Part shown: positions 8,309 to 18,921 of the stretch, piece after piece
Layout: each line of letters begins with the position of its first letter
Numbering within the stretch: position 1 is the stretch's first letter
Assembly (NCBI GenBank): GCA_020630015.1
Contig: JAHDCF010000012.1
Location: forward strand, 1-64,000
DNA: 64,000 nt
Origin: Planktomarina sp.
GTDB lineage: Bacteria; Pseudomonadota; Alphaproteobacteria; Rhodobacterales; Rhodobacteraceae
Direction of reading: 5' to 3'
Made by a program: the position numbers and the translations under genes
Notes under the pieces: model-generated
Told to the model about the DNA's origin: nothing
Seen by the model: only the letters and a program-made list of their open reading frames with translations
The model's database searches: none

Positions 8309-9640
8309 TTACGCTTCTTCCAGCGCTTCAACAGCTTTTTGCAGATCGTCTTTGTTGACGGATTTTTCAGTAACTTCCGCGCGTTCAAATACGTAATCCA
8401 CGACTTTATCTTCAAACAAAGGGGCACGCAGCTGTTGCTGCATCTGTGGGTTATTTTGAACGAATTCAAAGAATTGGCGTTCTTGGCCCGGATATTGACG
8501 TGCTTGGTTCATCACCGCTTGGGTCATTTCAGCATCGGTGACTTCCACCTCTGCTTTTTGTCCCAATTCCGCCAACAGCAGACCCAAACGAACCCGACGC
8601 TCTGCCAATTCAGTATGTTCTGCTGTGGGTTCGATTTTTTCGTGATCGTGGCCCTGAACATCTGGGTTATCATCATGCCACAATTGATGGGCAATCTGAT
8701 CCGCCTCTGCCGCAACCAAAGATGGCGGCAGTTCAAAGCTAACCACATCATCCAAAGCATCCAGAAGGCTGCGCTTTTGCACGGCACGGGCCGCACCTGC
8801 GTATTCCGCTTCAAGACGCTCTGAAATCTGGCCTTTCAGGCCTGCCAGATCTTCTGCACCAAATTTCTTGGCCAAATCATCATTAATTTCAGCCGCTTTC
8901 GGCGCCTTTACCGCTTTGATTTTACATTCAAAGACAGCATCTTTTCCGGCCAGGTTTTCCGCGCCGTATTCCTCTGGGAATTTCACATTCACGGTCACGT
9001 CTTCATCGGCTTTGGCACCAACCAGCTGTTCTTCAAAACCTGGGATGAAAGAATTTGATCCAAGTACCAATGGATAATCTTCCGCCGATCCACCTTCAAA
9101 GGCTTCGCCGTCAACCATGCCTTTGAAATCCATCACAACCTGATCACCGTCTTTGGCCTTAGAGCCCTTTTTGCGATCTTCGAAATCTTGTGCGGTTTCT
9201 GCAAGGTTTGACAATGCCTCTTCCACGGCGGCGTCATCGGCCTTCACAACCATTTTTTCCAGTTTCAGCGCGGCCAAATCAACATCTGGAATGGCGGGAA
9301 GCGCTTCGTAGGAAACGGCAACATTCACGTCATCGCCCACTTTCCAATCTTCGTTGGTCATTTTGATGTCAGGTTGCATCGCAGGGCGATCACCGCTATC
9401 TTCAAAATGCTTCGCCATGGCGCCATCAATGGTTTCTTGCATGGCTTCACCCAAAAGGCGTTCGCCAAATTGCTTTTTCAACAACGGCATTGGAACTTTG
9501 CCTTTGCGGAAACCTTTCATTTCGACTTCCGGCTGCGCTTCTTTCAGCTTTTCGTCAACTTTTGCGTCCAGATCAGACGCCGCAATGACGATTTCATAGC
9601 CGCGTTTCAGACCTTCGTTCAGGGTCTCAGTTACCTGCAT
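8309..9640 (-). CDS. tig: Trigger factor, ribosome-associated chaperone
   Basis: Ribosome-bound peptidyl-prolyl isomerase and chaperone for nascent chains (443 residues). The N-terminal ribosome-binding signature [17 protein letters not shown] is present, followed by an FKBP-type domain ([19 protein letters not shown]) and a C-terminal helical chaperone domain. ATG at 9640 gives the standard [16 protein letters not shown] and follows a GGAATG site. An in-frame extension to 9697 adds unlikely sequence. Confidence 0.96.
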   Translation of the reverse strand: MQVTETLNEGLKRGYEIVIAASDLDAKVDEKLKEAQPEVEMKGFRKGKVPMPLLKKQFGERLLGEAMQETIDGAMAKHFEDSGDRPAMQPDIKMTNEDWKVGDDVNVAVSYEALPAIPDVDLAALKLEKMVVKADDAAVEEALSNLAETAQDFEDRKKGSKAKDGDQVVMDFKGMVDGEAFEGGSAEDYPLVLGSNSFIPGFEEQLVGAKADEDVTVNVKFPEEYGAENLAGKDAVFECKIKAVKAPKAAEINDDLAKKFGAEDLAGLKGQISERLEAEYAGAARAVQKRSLLDALDDVVSFELPPSLVAAEADQIAHQLWHDDNPDVQGHDHEKIEPTAEHTELAERRVRLGLLLAELGQKAEVEVTDAEMTQAVMNQARQYPGQERQFFEFVQNNPQMQQQLRAPLFEDKVVDYVFERAEVTEKSVNKDDLQKAVEALEEA

Positions 9641-9886
9641 CTTACATTCCTTCGGATATACGTAGACAGCCCCGGCCGACTGGCCAGAAAAATTCACCGC
9701 TTCTTAGGGGTGCAATGGCAGCGGTGCAAGGTGTTTTGGCCGATTCACAGCCTTGAAATGGCAGGTTTGCGCCTGTTTATTCCCTGCGACTGGTTATCTG
9801 GCTTTCCCCGTGGCCAAAGCCACATATACGTTCTAGGAACAAAGGCATGATAAAAAGTACCGGATTGCAGTGAAAAGAGGGCGTCG

Positions 9887-10870
9887 ATGACGAAATTCAA
9901 CATCTTGATTGTCGGACAAGCGGGTCGCCTTCAGTATGAGGCGATCATTTTCTTGGCCTCTTTGCGGCACAACTCCCCTTCTTTTGATGGCAAGGTATAT
10001 GTCGCCTACCCCAAGTTTACGGAAAAGTGGTCGGGCAATCCTGAAATCACGAATGCCGAGGTTCGCAACCTTTTGCACAGCATGGGCGCAGAACTGGTTG
10101 AGTTTGAAAGCCAACATTTTGGTTCCGAATACCCCTATGGCAATAAGATCGAAGCCTTGAAGGTTTTGCCCGAAGGGGAGCCGTTTGTGTTTTTCGATAC
10201 AGATACCTTGATTTTGGGTGATCTCTCGAAAGTGCCGTTTGATTTTGATATCCCCAGCGCGTCTAACAAAGTGACAGGTACGTGGCCGGAAATCGAATTG
10301 TACGGTCCGGGTTACACCGAAATTTGGAAAAGCCTTTACGACAAATTTGGTTTGGATTTCGAAAGCAGCTTAGACACCAGCCAACCCGATGAATATTGGC
10401 GTCGGTATTTGTATTTTAATGCCGGGTACTTTTATTACAGCTGCCCGAAAAAATTTGGGGATCGGTTCATGGAATACGCTGTTGCGATCCGTGATGACTC
10501 CCCAGAAGCACTGGTGGTGCAAACGCTGGATCCTTGGCTGGATCAAGTTGCACTTCCATTGGTCATCCATTCATTTGGTGGGCGTCGTGACGCCCTGCCC
10601 GAAGGTTTGCTTGATGGCGAAGTCAGCTGCCATTACCGGCTTTTACCCCTTCTTTATGCGCGCGAATCCGATCATGCGGTGAACACCCTTGAAACCATTT
10701 TGGCCCCAAATAAGATCAAAAAGGTGGCAAAGGAATACGAACCGATCAAACGCATGGTATTTCAAAAAAGGGGCCACAAAGTGCGCGCCCTGTTTGATCA
10801 AGACAATCTGCCCCGCAAAGAACGTCAGATCAGGAACACGATCAAACGCGAAGGGTTTTGGATGCGTTAG
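9887..10870 (+). CDS. Probable GT-A fold glycosyltransferase, unknown acceptor
   Basis: Protein of 327 residues with a nucleotide-sugar binding pattern: the N-terminal strand FNILIVG, then EPFVFFDTDTLILGDLSKV with a DxD-type motif at Asp104/Asp106, and RRYLYFNAGYFYYS further on, all as in GT8-like transferases. No signal peptide or membrane segment is seen. The donor and acceptor cannot be inferred. It is preceded by a GAGG site, stands alone on the plus strand, and its stop codon overlaps that of the convergent VOC gene by four bases. Confidence 0.6.
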   Translation: MTKFNILIVGQAGRLQYEAIIFLASLRHNSPSFDGKVYVAYPKFTEKWSGNPEITNAEVRNLLHSMGAELVEFESQHFGSEYPYGNKIEALKVLPEGEPFVFFDTDTLILGDLSKVPFDFDIPSASNKVTGTWPEIELYGPGYTEIWKSLYDKFGLDFESSLDTSQPDEYWRRYLYFNAGYFYYSCPKKFGDRFMEYAVAIRDDSPEALVVQTLDPWLDQVALPLVIHSFGGRRDALPEGLLDGEVSCHYRLLPLLYARESDHAVNTLETILAPNKIKKVAKEYEPIKRMVFQKRGHKVRALFDQDNLPRKERQIRNTIKREGFWMR

Positions 10871-11280
10871 GTCGCAAAAATCCGATCCAGATCGGCAATG
10901 CCCTTTGCCTCGATCGGGTTCCCAAACGGATCGCAGAAAAACATCGTCCATTGTTCCCCCGGTTGACCTTCAAATCGGACGGAAGGCGGGATGATAAAAT
11001 CTGTACCAACATCTTTCAGGCGATGTGCCAAAGTTTTCCAATCTGGCAAATGCAGCACCACACCGAAATGGGGCATAGGCACCATGTGATCGCCAACCTG
11101 CCCGGTATTTTGAGTGCGCAAAATTGGCCCCACATGCAGTGACAACTGGTGGCCAAAGAAGCTGAAATCGACCCAAGTTTCCGTGCTGCGCCCTTCTTTC
11201 GCTTGCAAAACACCGCCGTAAAACTGGCGCGCGATGTCAAGATCGCCAACATTTATGGCCAAATGAAAGGGTGTGAGCAT
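10867..11280 (-). CDS. VOC (glyoxalase/bleomycin-resistance fold) protein
   Basis: Single-domain vicinal-oxygen-chelate protein of 137 residues. It shows the paired beta-alpha-beta-beta-beta units: LTPFHLAINVGDLDIARQFY at the N-terminus and a second unit with FGVVLHLPDW and QWTMFFCDPFGNPIE. Metal-binding His/Glu positions appear to be present (His in the first strand, Glu in NPIEAKG). The substrate is unknown. ATG at 11280 has GAGG about ten bases upstream, and is preferred to an in-frame start at 11295. Confidence 0.85.
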   Translation of the reverse strand: MLTPFHLAINVGDLDIARQFYGGVLQAKEGRSTETWVDFSFFGHQLSLHVGPILRTQNTGQVGDHMVPMPHFGVVLHLPDWKTLAHRLKDVGTDFIIPPSVRFEGQPGEQWTMFFCDPFGNPIEAKGIADLDRIFAT

Positions 11281-11469
11281 GGACAGGTACCTCAAAAAAT
11301 TACGTTCATATCCCAGCTTCGTCGCACACTTAGAAAAGGATCGATCAAAAAGTCGTGGGTTTCCCCTGAATTTGACCCTTAAATCAGTGTTTTATCAAGG
11401 ACATACCTAGCACAATCACCTATATTGGGTGTATTAGTCCTTTGGGGGCGTTGAACGGGTGGGAAAACT

Positions 11470-14406
11470 GTGACCGAAGACGTGTTTCTTCTTAACCTTG
11501 CGGACAATGAAATTGTTCTTGAAAGGTTTGCGAAAGATCCCAGCGGAACCCAAGGGTGGTTTCGTGAGGGATCGGTTTCCTTTGTTTCCCCCGATTTGGG
11601 ATCTGCGGTTGCTGGCCTGCGTGAAAAGGCGGCATCCGGCAAAGGTGATCTTCCTGTATTTGTTAATCTGCCAAAGGATCAGGTAAAGGTCCTGTCCCTG
11701 CCCCAAGCCACCGTGACACCGGCAGAGGTGGCAACCGCCTTTGAGGGTGCTACACCATATTCATTGGATCAGCTTCGTTTGGCTTGGGTTGCGCAGGGCG
11801 GGCAAACGGCTGCGGCTGCGGTCGCACTCGAAACCCTGCAAGAGGCTGAAGATTTTCTGGCCCCTCAAGGGTTTCAGATCAATGGATATCTTTGTGTGCC
11901 CGGCGCTGAATGGGCCGCCCATTTCGCCAATTTTGGATCACTTCAGGATGCTTCGGGCGCTATGATGCCACCTGCGGCGACCTATACCGCGATCGCTGCT
12001 TTGGCCCCGCCAGCACCCAAACCCGCGCCACCAAAACCCCCGAAGGCCCCTGAGCCCGAAAAACCTGATGAAAAATCGGTGCCGGCAACCGTCGTCACAA
12101 CCCCACCGGCCAAAGAAACAGCGTCAAAAACAGCTGCTTCTGCACCTGCTGAACCGAAACCCGTTGCCCCGGCAAAACCTGCAGCACCGGCCACAGTGGC
12201 CAAACCTTTGCCTGCAAAACCCGCGGCACCCACCCCCAAAGCGGCCATTGCGTCACCACCCAAAGGTGACGCCGCGACGTTGGCGGCGCTTGATGCCGCG
12301 GCTCAGAAACAAAAACGTGACCGTCGGAAAAAGCTTATTCCACTGCTTTTGACCGCACTTTTGCTGATCTTCTTGCTGTCAATTGCCGCCTTGGCCGCCA
12401 CAGCCGGACGAGATCGGATCGCATCTTGGTTTGGTTTTGCCCCCCAAGGCCCAACAATTTTTGCCGAGGCACCGATTGTTGGAAATGGCCTGTCTGATGA
12501 TGATCGCGACTTTACGTCTGAAACACCATCCATTGTCGCCGCAGACCGCATCATGCTGGCCAACGCGACACCCAGCATTGATTTTCCTTCACGGTTGCCG
12601 CGGGAAACCGCCCTGCCCGAACCACTTCCCCTTATTTATGAAGGGGGTGAGGCAATCACACTAAACGCGCCGAATGATCCATTGGCCGGGCGTAATCTGG
12701 TGTTGGAAGCTGCCCTTAGTTCGGTTCTTCCTTCATCAACCTCTGCTGATCAAAACTTGGCTGATTTGCGGCGGTATGCCTCCACGGGTATCTGGACAAT
12801 TCCCCCAACTGGACCGAATTCCTCTGCCTTATCGCGCAGCCCAACGGTGCAACTTGCCTCAATCGATCCGGGCATTCAGCCCTTCGAACGCATCACATTG
12901 CCCCCGGTTGCTCTGCAACAACCAGACACAAGCCCGGGCGTCGGCGAACGGTTCGTGGCAGAACCCACAAGCCTGGCCGGTATCGCCACCGCACCTGCTG
13001 CCGCACAACAAAACGCGGAAACACAAGAGCAACCTTCGCAAACCGAAGAGACAGTTCAGACAAATCTGCAACAATTGCCAAACACGGATGACAACCAATT
13101 GGCATTGGCCGCCTCCGATGGGGATGCAACTGATCCAACCCAACCCATCAATGCGGCTGATTTAGCGTCCGCTGCCCTGTCAGCCTTGGTGGAAACGGGC
13201 GATGTGATTCTTGGCCGCCCAGACGTGGTTCCACCGTCACGCGATCTGACGGGTGCAACGGTCTTTGACGATGGGATCCGTGTCACATTTGCGGCCCCAG
13301 ATGTGCGCCCCCTGACACGCCCCGCATTGGTCACCCCGGCGGCTTTGCCACCCTCTGACGAGGTGCTGGGCGATAACCAAACCAGTGTGACACCATCGGA
13401 TGAAAACACCGATCTTTCCGTTGAACCTGAAGAAACCCCAGAAACGGAAACCGTAGAGACACCCGAAGCCGAAGCTGAAAATCAAGCAGAAGATCCCACA
13501 ACGGCAGAAATTGACGATGGTCCGGGATTTGGTCTTGCCCCAGAAACATCGCCCGCCCCAGAATTGCGCCCCGGATCAGACGCCGCTGAAGCAACCGATC
13601 CTGAAATCGACACTGAAAACTTAGCTGTCACGGAAGAGGAACAACCAGAACCGGTTCTTCCCTCGAAACGGCCTCAGCTGCGCCCCGAAGGCATTAATGA
13701 TCTTTCAGAAAACAGTACGTGGTCGCCCACAATGCAACGCGCTTTGGCAAAGGTTCGTCCCGCCGGGCGTCCGCGCGGCCTCAAGCCACCGGTTGAACCC
13801 AAAGCGGAAGAACCGAAACCAGAGGTGAAGCCTGAACCGGAAATCGCAGAGCCAAAGCCGGAGGCGAAACCAGAACCAGAAAAACCTGATACATCCTCTG
13901 CTGAAAATGCAGCCGCCGTCGCTGCAGCCGCGGCAGCAGCGGCTGCCAAAACAACGATAACGGTTCCAAAACCGGCCGCTGTCGCATCGAAACGGCCGTC
14001 TGTTCGCCCACGTTCTGTTGAGAGACAGGCCGCACGCGCAGCGGCAGCTGCAGCTGCCCCCGCAAAGCCATCTTCAAATGATAGTGGCGGATCTTCGACA
14101 TCTTCGTCTCGCAAAGTCACAGTCGCCCGATCCAACGAAATTGCCAGACCATCAGGGACCGCCCCGAGAACAGTTCAACGCAATGCCACCGTTGCAAACG
14201 CCGTGAACCTGCGCCGAATAAACCTGATGGGCATCAGCGGCACCAAAAACTCTCCCAAGGCGTTGGTGCGTATGCCGAACGGCAAATTTATTACGGTAAA
14301 AGTCGGCGATCGATTGGATGGCGGGCGGGTTTCATCCATCGGTAATAATCAATTGCGATATGTCAAAGGCGGCCGGAACATCACGTTGAAGATGCCGCGC
14401 ATCTAA
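11470..14406 (+). CDS. Large GspL-like/GspC-like bitopic membrane protein, unknown function
   Basis: Protein of 978 residues built in sections. Residues 1 to about 165 resemble the cytoplasmic domain of GspL/PilM-type secretion proteins (SLPQATVTPAEVATAFEGAT). A Pro/Ala/Lys-rich linker runs to about 285. One membrane helix (LIPLLLTALLLIFLLSIAAL) lies at about 288-310. A very long low-complexity part follows, with Ala runs and repeated KRPxxRP-like motifs. The last 70 residues (KALVRMPNGKFITVKVGDRL) resemble the HR domain of GspC/PilP. This suggests a fused inner-membrane assembly protein, but no other secretion genes are nearby. The start is GTG at 11470. Similar Rhodobacterales proteins have, as I recall, been mislabelled as translation initiation factors. 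Confidence 0.6.
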   Translation: MTEDVFLLNLADNEIVLERFAKDPSGTQGWFREGSVSFVSPDLGSAVAGLREKAASGKGDLPVFVNLPKDQVKVLSLPQATVTPAEVATAFEGATPYSLDQLRLAWVAQGGQTAAAAVALETLQEAEDFLAPQGFQINGYLCVPGAEWAAHFANFGSLQDASGAMMPPAATYTAIAALAPPAPKPAPPKPPKAPEPEKPDEKSVPATVVTTPPAKETASKTAASAPAEPKPVAPAKPAAPATVAKPLPAKPAAPTPKAAIASPPKGDAATLAALDAAAQKQKRDRRKKLIPLLLTALLLIFLLSIAALAATAGRDRIASWFGFAPQGPTIFAEAPIVGNGLSDDDRDFTSETPSIVAADRIMLANATPSIDFPSRLPRETALPEPLPLIYEGGEAITLNAPNDPLAGRNLVLEAALSSVLPSSTSADQNLADLRRYASTGIWTIPPTGPNSSALSRSPTVQLASIDPGIQPFERITLPPVALQQPDTSPGVGERFVAEPTSLAGIATAPAAAQQNAETQEQPSQTEETVQTNLQQLPNTDDNQLALAASDGDATDPTQPINAADLASAALSALVETGDVILGRPDVVPPSRDLTGATVFDDGIRVTFAAPDVRPLTRPALVTPAALPPSDEVLGDNQTSVTPSDENTDLSVEPEETPETETVETPEAEAENQAEDPTTAEIDDGPGFGLAPETSPAPELRPGSDAAEATDPEIDTENLAVTEEEQPEPVLPSKRPQLRPEGINDLSENSTWSPTMQRALAKVRPAGRPRGLKPPVEPKAEEPKPEVKPEPEIAEPKPEAKPEPEKPDTSSAENAAAVAAAAAAAAAKTTITVPKPAAVASKRPSVRPRSVERQAARAAAAAAAPAKPSSNDSGGSSTSSSRKVTVARSNEIARPSGTAPRTVQRNATVANAVNLRRINLMGISGTKNSPKALVRMPNGKFITVKVGDRLDGGRVSSIGNNQLRYVKGGRNITLKMPRI

Positions 14407-14475
14407 TTCTGCTGCAGATGTTTACCTTCCCAACAGTGAGGTTAAACTTGCTGGCAAATCGGAAGGGATGAACAC

Positions 14476-16326
14476 ATGGAAAGCTTTTTGCTTCAGGCAA
14501 CCATTTATCTTGGCGCAGCTTTGATTGCCGTTCCCGTCGCCGTACGATTGGGATTGGGATCTGTCCTTGGATACTTGATCGCAGGAATTTTCATCGGACC
14601 CCTGTTTGGATTGGTTGGGGCTGAAACTACCGAGCTTCAGCATTTTGCTGAATTCGGCGTCGTGATGATGCTTTTCTTGATTGGTTTGGAGCTGGAACCA
14701 AAGGCACTTTGGGCCATGCGGTCCAAGCTTATCAATTTGGGTGGCCTTCAAATTACGCTCAGCGCGGGCTTGATTACCCTTGGGGGATTGTTTTTCGGTC
14801 TGAACTGGCAAACTGCCTTGGCCGTTGGTTTAATCTTATCCCTGTCTTCAACAGCCATCGTTCTGCAAACCTTGGCTGAAAAGGGATTAATGAATTCAAA
14901 CGGCGGACGATCCGCGTTTTCCGTATTGTTGACGCAAGATATCGCGGTCATTCCCATGTTGGCCCTGTTGCCGCTTTTGGCTGTGGCCCATGGCGGGGAT
15001 GTTCACCACGCAGATGATGCCCACCACGCAGCCACCCTCAGTATTGTCGAAGGCCTGCCCGCTTGGGGGGTGACGCTGGTCACTTTGGGGGCGGTCGCAG
15101 CTGTGGTATTGGTTGGGGTATTTCTTATTCGGCCGCTGTTCTTTTTTGTGAATGGTGCGCATTTGCGCGAACTGCATACGGCCTTTGCCTTACTTATCGT
15201 GGTGGGCATCGCCGTGTTGATGACATTGGTGGGGCTGTCCCCCGCCCTTGGCACGTTTCTTGCGGGTGTTGTTTTGGCAAACTCTGAGTTCCGACACCAA
15301 CTTGAAAGCGATATTGAACCCTTCAAAGGCCTTTTGCTGGGCTTATTTTTCATCACGGTTGGTGCTGGCATCAATTTCGCTGTTTTATTTGGCAATCCGG
15401 GCTTGATCCTTGGGCTGACCGCCGCCCTGATTTTTGTGAAATGGTTGGTTCTGTACATCATTGGGCGCATTTTCAATATGCCCGGAAAAGAAGCGATGCT
15501 GTTTCGCCTGTCCCTTGCGCAGGCGGGTGAATTTGGTTTTGTCTTAATTTCTTTTGCCATTCAGCAAAGTGTGTTGGGTGGTGATTTGGCTGAAACCTTG
15601 TTGTTGGTTGTGGCCCTGTCGATGTTGTTCACCCCTTGTTTGTTCATCGTCTATGACCTGATCGAAAAACGGATGACAGATGACACCGATCAACCCGAAG
15701 CGGATGAAATCGACGAACATACCGGTATCATCATCGCTGGAATCGGGCGGTTTGGCCAAGTGGTCAACCGCATGATGCAAACGGCAGGCCATCCAACAAC
15801 CGTTTTGGATCATGATCTTGAAGTGATCAAACTTATGCGTCGTTTCGGGTTCAAAGGTTTCTTTGGTGATCCCACCCGCCCTGATGTTTTACATGCCGCC
15901 GGGATTGATAAGGCGAAAGTTTTGGTGGTGTCGTTGGATGACAAACATGCCGCTGTAAATCTTGTGAAATATGCACGCCGCACGCGCCCTGATCTGCATA
16001 TCGTCGCACGCGCTCATGATCGGGTGCATGTGTACGAATTATATGCGGCCGGGGCGAATGACATCGTGCGTGAAATGTTCGACAGCTCGCTCCGGGCTGG
16101 ACGATATGTTTTGGAAAATACAGGCATGACGGAATTCGAAGCACATGAATTCGAAACCCTGTTTTACAAAGAAGATCGTCGGGCATTGCGCGAATTGGCG
16201 GATCTTTGGGATCCAGAAATCCCCGTCATCGACAACAAGCCTTATATCGAAAAGGCAAAGATCCTGAATTCAGAGCTTGAAACAAATATCGTCAGCCAAA
16301 TTCAAAGCCGATTGGAAAAAGAATGA
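14476..16326 (+). CDS. KefB/KefC-type potassium:proton antiporter
   Basis: Monovalent cation:proton antiporter of the CPA2 family (616 residues). About twelve membrane segments span residues 1 to about 390, including the SALGTFLAGV-like segment SPALGTFLAGVVLANSEFR. A cytoplasmic RCK/TrkA-N domain follows, beginning IIIAGIGRFGQVVNRMM. It probably exports K+ in response to a ligand or electrophile stress. The first extramembrane loop has a His/Asp-rich piece (HHADDAHHA) that could bind metal. ATG 14476 has an AAGGGATG site upstream. No KefF/KefG partner is adjacent. Confidence 0.88.
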   Translation: MESFLLQATIYLGAALIAVPVAVRLGLGSVLGYLIAGIFIGPLFGLVGAETTELQHFAEFGVVMMLFLIGLELEPKALWAMRSKLINLGGLQITLSAGLITLGGLFFGLNWQTALAVGLILSLSSTAIVLQTLAEKGLMNSNGGRSAFSVLLTQDIAVIPMLALLPLLAVAHGGDVHHADDAHHAATLSIVEGLPAWGVTLVTLGAVAAVVLVGVFLIRPLFFFVNGAHLRELHTAFALLIVVGIAVLMTLVGLSPALGTFLAGVVLANSEFRHQLESDIEPFKGLLLGLFFITVGAGINFAVLFGNPGLILGLTAALIFVKWLVLYIIGRIFNMPGKEAMLFRLSLAQAGEFGFVLISFAIQQSVLGGDLAETLLLVVALSMLFTPCLFIVYDLIEKRMTDDTDQPEADEIDEHTGIIIAGIGRFGQVVNRMMQTAGHPTTVLDHDLEVIKLMRRFGFKGFFGDPTRPDVLHAAGIDKAKVLVVSLDDKHAAVNLVKYARRTRPDLHIVARAHDRVHVYELYAAGANDIVREMFDSSLRAGRYVLENTGMTEFEAHEFETLFYKEDRRALRELADLWDPEIPVIDNKPYIEKAKILNSELETNIVSQIQSRLEKE

Positions 16327-16372
16327 AATCAGCGTTTTCCCAATCGGTTTGATCAAGCCCATTTAACAACGC

Positions 16373-17404
16373 TTAGGCGTCACTGACACCGGCCTCTGCG
16401 AAAGTTGCCATGCCAGAATGGCATGCAATTGCCCCTTTCAAAACACCAATCGCAAGGGCCGCGCCGGACCCTTCCCCCAGCCGCAACCCCATCGACAGGA
16501 TCGGGGATTTGCCGAGTTTATCCAACAGATTTGAATGCGCGCCTTCCGCACTTAGATGGGCGGCTTGTGTGTGATCCAGTGCGTTTTCCGCAGTGGCATG
16601 CAAAACTGAAGCCGCCGCCGTACAAATGAACCCGTCCAATAGGACTGGAATGCTTTCGACACGTGCGCGGGTGATGGCCCCTGCCATTGCCGCAAGTTCT
16701 CGCCCCCCCAGACAGCGCAGAACATCAAGCGGAGAACCCATTGCATCTGCGTTTTGGGCCAACCCCGCTTCAACGACCGCTGCCTTTCGGGCCAGACCTG
16801 CATCATCAACACCTGTGCCTCGGCCAACCCAAGCATCGGCACCGCCACCAAACAATGCAGCGGCGATTGCCGCGGCGGGTGTGGTGTTTCCAATTCCCAT
16901 TTCGCCTGTGACAAAAAGATCGGCCTTCAGATCAACCGCATTCCAACCCGCCTTAAGCGCGGCAACGCATTCGGTTTCTGACATTGCGGGCCCTTTGCTG
17001 AAATCAGCCGTCGGCCGATCAAGATCCAAGGCATGAACATCCAATTTTGCATCAAACGCCTTGGACAACTGGTTGATTGCCGCCCCACCCGCCTGAAAAT
17101 TGAAAACCATTTGTTCGGTCACCTCTGGTGGAAAGGCGGATACACCCGCCGCCGCAACACCGTGATTGCCGGCAAAAATAACCACCTGTGGTGATTTAAT
17201 TTCCGGACGACCACTCCCGACCCAACTGGCATACCAAATGGCAAGATCTTCCAAACGGCCAAGGGCACCGGGTGGTTTGGTTAACTGGCCATTGCGATCT
17301 TCAGCGTCTGCCTTGGCGGCCGGATTGGCACTCGGCAATGCCGTCAGGATCTCAGCAAAGTCCGAAAGTGTTTCAAAATCAGGGGTCATATCAAGGCAAT
17401 CCAT
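16373..17404 (-). CDS. cobT: Nicotinate-nucleotide:DMB phosphoribosyltransferase
   Basis: Makes alpha-ribazole phosphate from dimethylbenzimidazole for the lower ligand of cobalamin (343 residues). Family motifs include [29 protein letters not shown] with the His of the active site, and [14 protein letters not shown]. The catalytic Glu of the family would be in the C-terminal [13 protein letters not shown]. Another possible start is ATG at 17389. It is divergent from cobS with 62 bases between them, so the two are probably co-regulated. No cobalamin riboswitch is visible. Confidence 0.95.
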   Translation of the reverse strand: MDCLDMTPDFETLSDFAEILTALPSANPAAKADAEDRNGQLTKPPGALGRLEDLAIWYASWVGSGRPEIKSPQVVIFAGNHGVAAAGVSAFPPEVTEQMVFNFQAGGAAINQLSKAFDAKLDVHALDLDRPTADFSKGPAMSETECVAALKAGWNAVDLKADLFVTGEMGIGNTTPAAAIAAALFGGGADAWVGRGTGVDDAGLARKAAVVEAGLAQNADAMGSPLDVLRCLGGRELAAMAGAITRARVESIPVLLDGFICTAAASVLHATAENALDHTQAAHLSAEGAHSNLLDKLGKSPILSMGLRLGEGSGAALAIGVLKGAIACHSGMATFAEAGVSDA

Positions 17405-17466
17405 TGCTATTCGTTTCCGCCCTCTTTAGCCATCATTGCAGAAAGTAAAAGACAGGATCGACCACC

Positions 17467-18222
17467 TTGCCATCCGAAGCCGACATTTGGCGCCCCATGA
17501 CACGCGATATACCCGCCAGCGTGGGATTGTTAACGCGACTGCCGATAAAGGTGGATGGGGATTGGGCGCAATCGCGCGGTGCGGCTGGCGCATGGGCCTA
17601 TCCCATTGTGGGGATATTTGTTGCTGTTTTGGTTCTGATTTGCGGGGCGCTTTTAAACTTGTTTGATCTTCCCAAGCCATTGGTGGGCATTGGCATGGTT
17701 GTGACGGGATTATTTGTCACGGGGGCCATGCACGAAGATGGATTGGCCGATACATTGGATGGGCTTTGGGGGGGATGGACCAAAAACCGGCGTCTTGAAA
17801 TTATGAAAGACAGCACCATCGGAGTTTACGGTGTATCGGGACTATTCTTAGCTTTGTTTGCCAAAGTCATCTTGTGGGCAAGCCTTCTTACAGATGCGCC
17901 CTGGGCCATAATCGCGATTGCGGCTTTGTCGCGGTCTTGGATGGTGGTTTTGATGTATATGCTGCCACACGCCCGTGATGTGGGGTTGTCTCATGCGGTG
18001 GGCCACCCGCCAAAACCAGCAATGATTACAGCCGCTATGATTGGTTTGATTGCCAGTTTCATATTCGCCGGTGCGCTGGCAACTTTCGTTACCGCTGGTG
18101 TCGCCCTTGGTGTGTCGGCGATCGCACATGCCAAAATCAAAGGGCAAACAGGGGATATTTTAGGGGCCTGCCAAATCATAACGGAATTGGCAGGCCTGAT
18201 TGTGGTATTGGCTTTGATCTAA
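17467..18222 (+). CDS. cobS: Adenosylcobinamide-GDP ribazoletransferase
   Basis: Membrane enzyme (251 residues) that joins adenosylcobinamide-GDP and alpha-ribazole to complete cobalamin. The signature HEDGLADTLDGLWGG with its metal-binding acidic residues is present, among several membrane segments. TTG at 17467 (AGGA upstream) gives the full length; ATG at 17497 is a plausible alternative. It forms a divergent pair with cobT and ends 14 bases from the convergent carD stop. Confidence 0.93.
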   Translation: MPSEADIWRPMTRDIPASVGLLTRLPIKVDGDWAQSRGAAGAWAYPIVGIFVAVLVLICGALLNLFDLPKPLVGIGMVVTGLFVTGAMHEDGLADTLDGLWGGWTKNRRLEIMKDSTIGVYGVSGLFLALFAKVILWASLLTDAPWAIIAIAALSRSWMVVLMYMLPHARDVGLSHAVGHPPKPAMITAAMIGLIASFIFAGALATFVTAGVALGVSAIAHAKIKGQTGDILGACQIITELAGLIVVLALI

Positions 18223-18236
18223 GCGAAGCGCCAGAC

Positions 18237-18752
18237 TTAAGCTGCTGGCGTGACCCGAGACATCAAAATCGACATGATTTCTTCTGATGCCATCGCCTCT
18301 TCCGCGTTGTTCACGGCGGCGATCTCTCTGGTTAGGCGGTCCAATGCGGCCTCATACAACTGACGCTCGGAATAGCTTTGTTCACGCTGGTCATCGCTGC
18401 GATGCAAATCGCGGACAACCTCTGCAATGGCAATCAAATCGCCAGAATTAATTTTCGCCTCATATTCCTGAGCCCGGCGTGACCACATGGCGCGTTTGAC
18501 CTTGGCTTTTCCTTTCAGGGTTGTCATCGCCTTGGACACCACATCTGGCGGCGCCAAGGGGCGCATGCCCACTTCCTCTGCCTTGTGGGTTGGAACACGC
18601 AAGGTCATTTTGTCTTTGGCGAAATTGATCACAAAAAGCTCAAGCTCTGTTCCAGCGATTTCTTGCGTTTCAATATCGATTACCTGACCCACCCCATGGG
18701 ATGGGTAAACCACATGTTCTTTCAAAGAAAATGCGAGTTTCTTCTTGGCCAT
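18237..18752 (-). CDS. CarD-family transcription regulator
   Basis: RNA-polymerase-binding protein of 171 residues. The N-terminal RID domain is clear: HVVYPSHGVGQVIDIE and ELFVINFAKDKMTLRVP; the C-terminal helical DNA-binding part contains KAKVKRAMWSRRAQEYEAKI with the wedge Trp. In Rhodobacter, CarD is a global activator of promoters that lack a favourable -7 T. ATG at 18752 follows AAAGGA, and the in-frame start at 18779 is not needed. Confidence 0.93.
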   Translation of the reverse strand: MAKKKLAFSLKEHVVYPSHGVGQVIDIETQEIAGTELELFVINFAKDKMTLRVPTHKAEEVGMRPLAPPDVVSKAMTTLKGKAKVKRAMWSRRAQEYEAKINSGDLIAIAEVVRDLHRSDDQREQSYSERQLYEAALDRLTREIAAVNNAEEAMASEEIMSILMSRVTPAA

Positions 18753-18921
18753 TTGGCGTCCTTTCCGACACTGCAGCACTCATACCACCCTGACCAATTC
18801 AAAATGAATGGTCATTTTCATCAGATTGTTGGGAATTGTGAAACGCGTGTTTTAAGTACTGCTCGTTTGTAAGTTTGGTAATTTATACCACAAATTCAAC
18901 CATTTGAAAAGCGCGGGTGAA

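Noticed and set aside
13674-14135. Minus-strand Ala-rich protein of 153 residues
   Set aside because: It is the antisense shadow of the repetitive part of the 978-residue protein.
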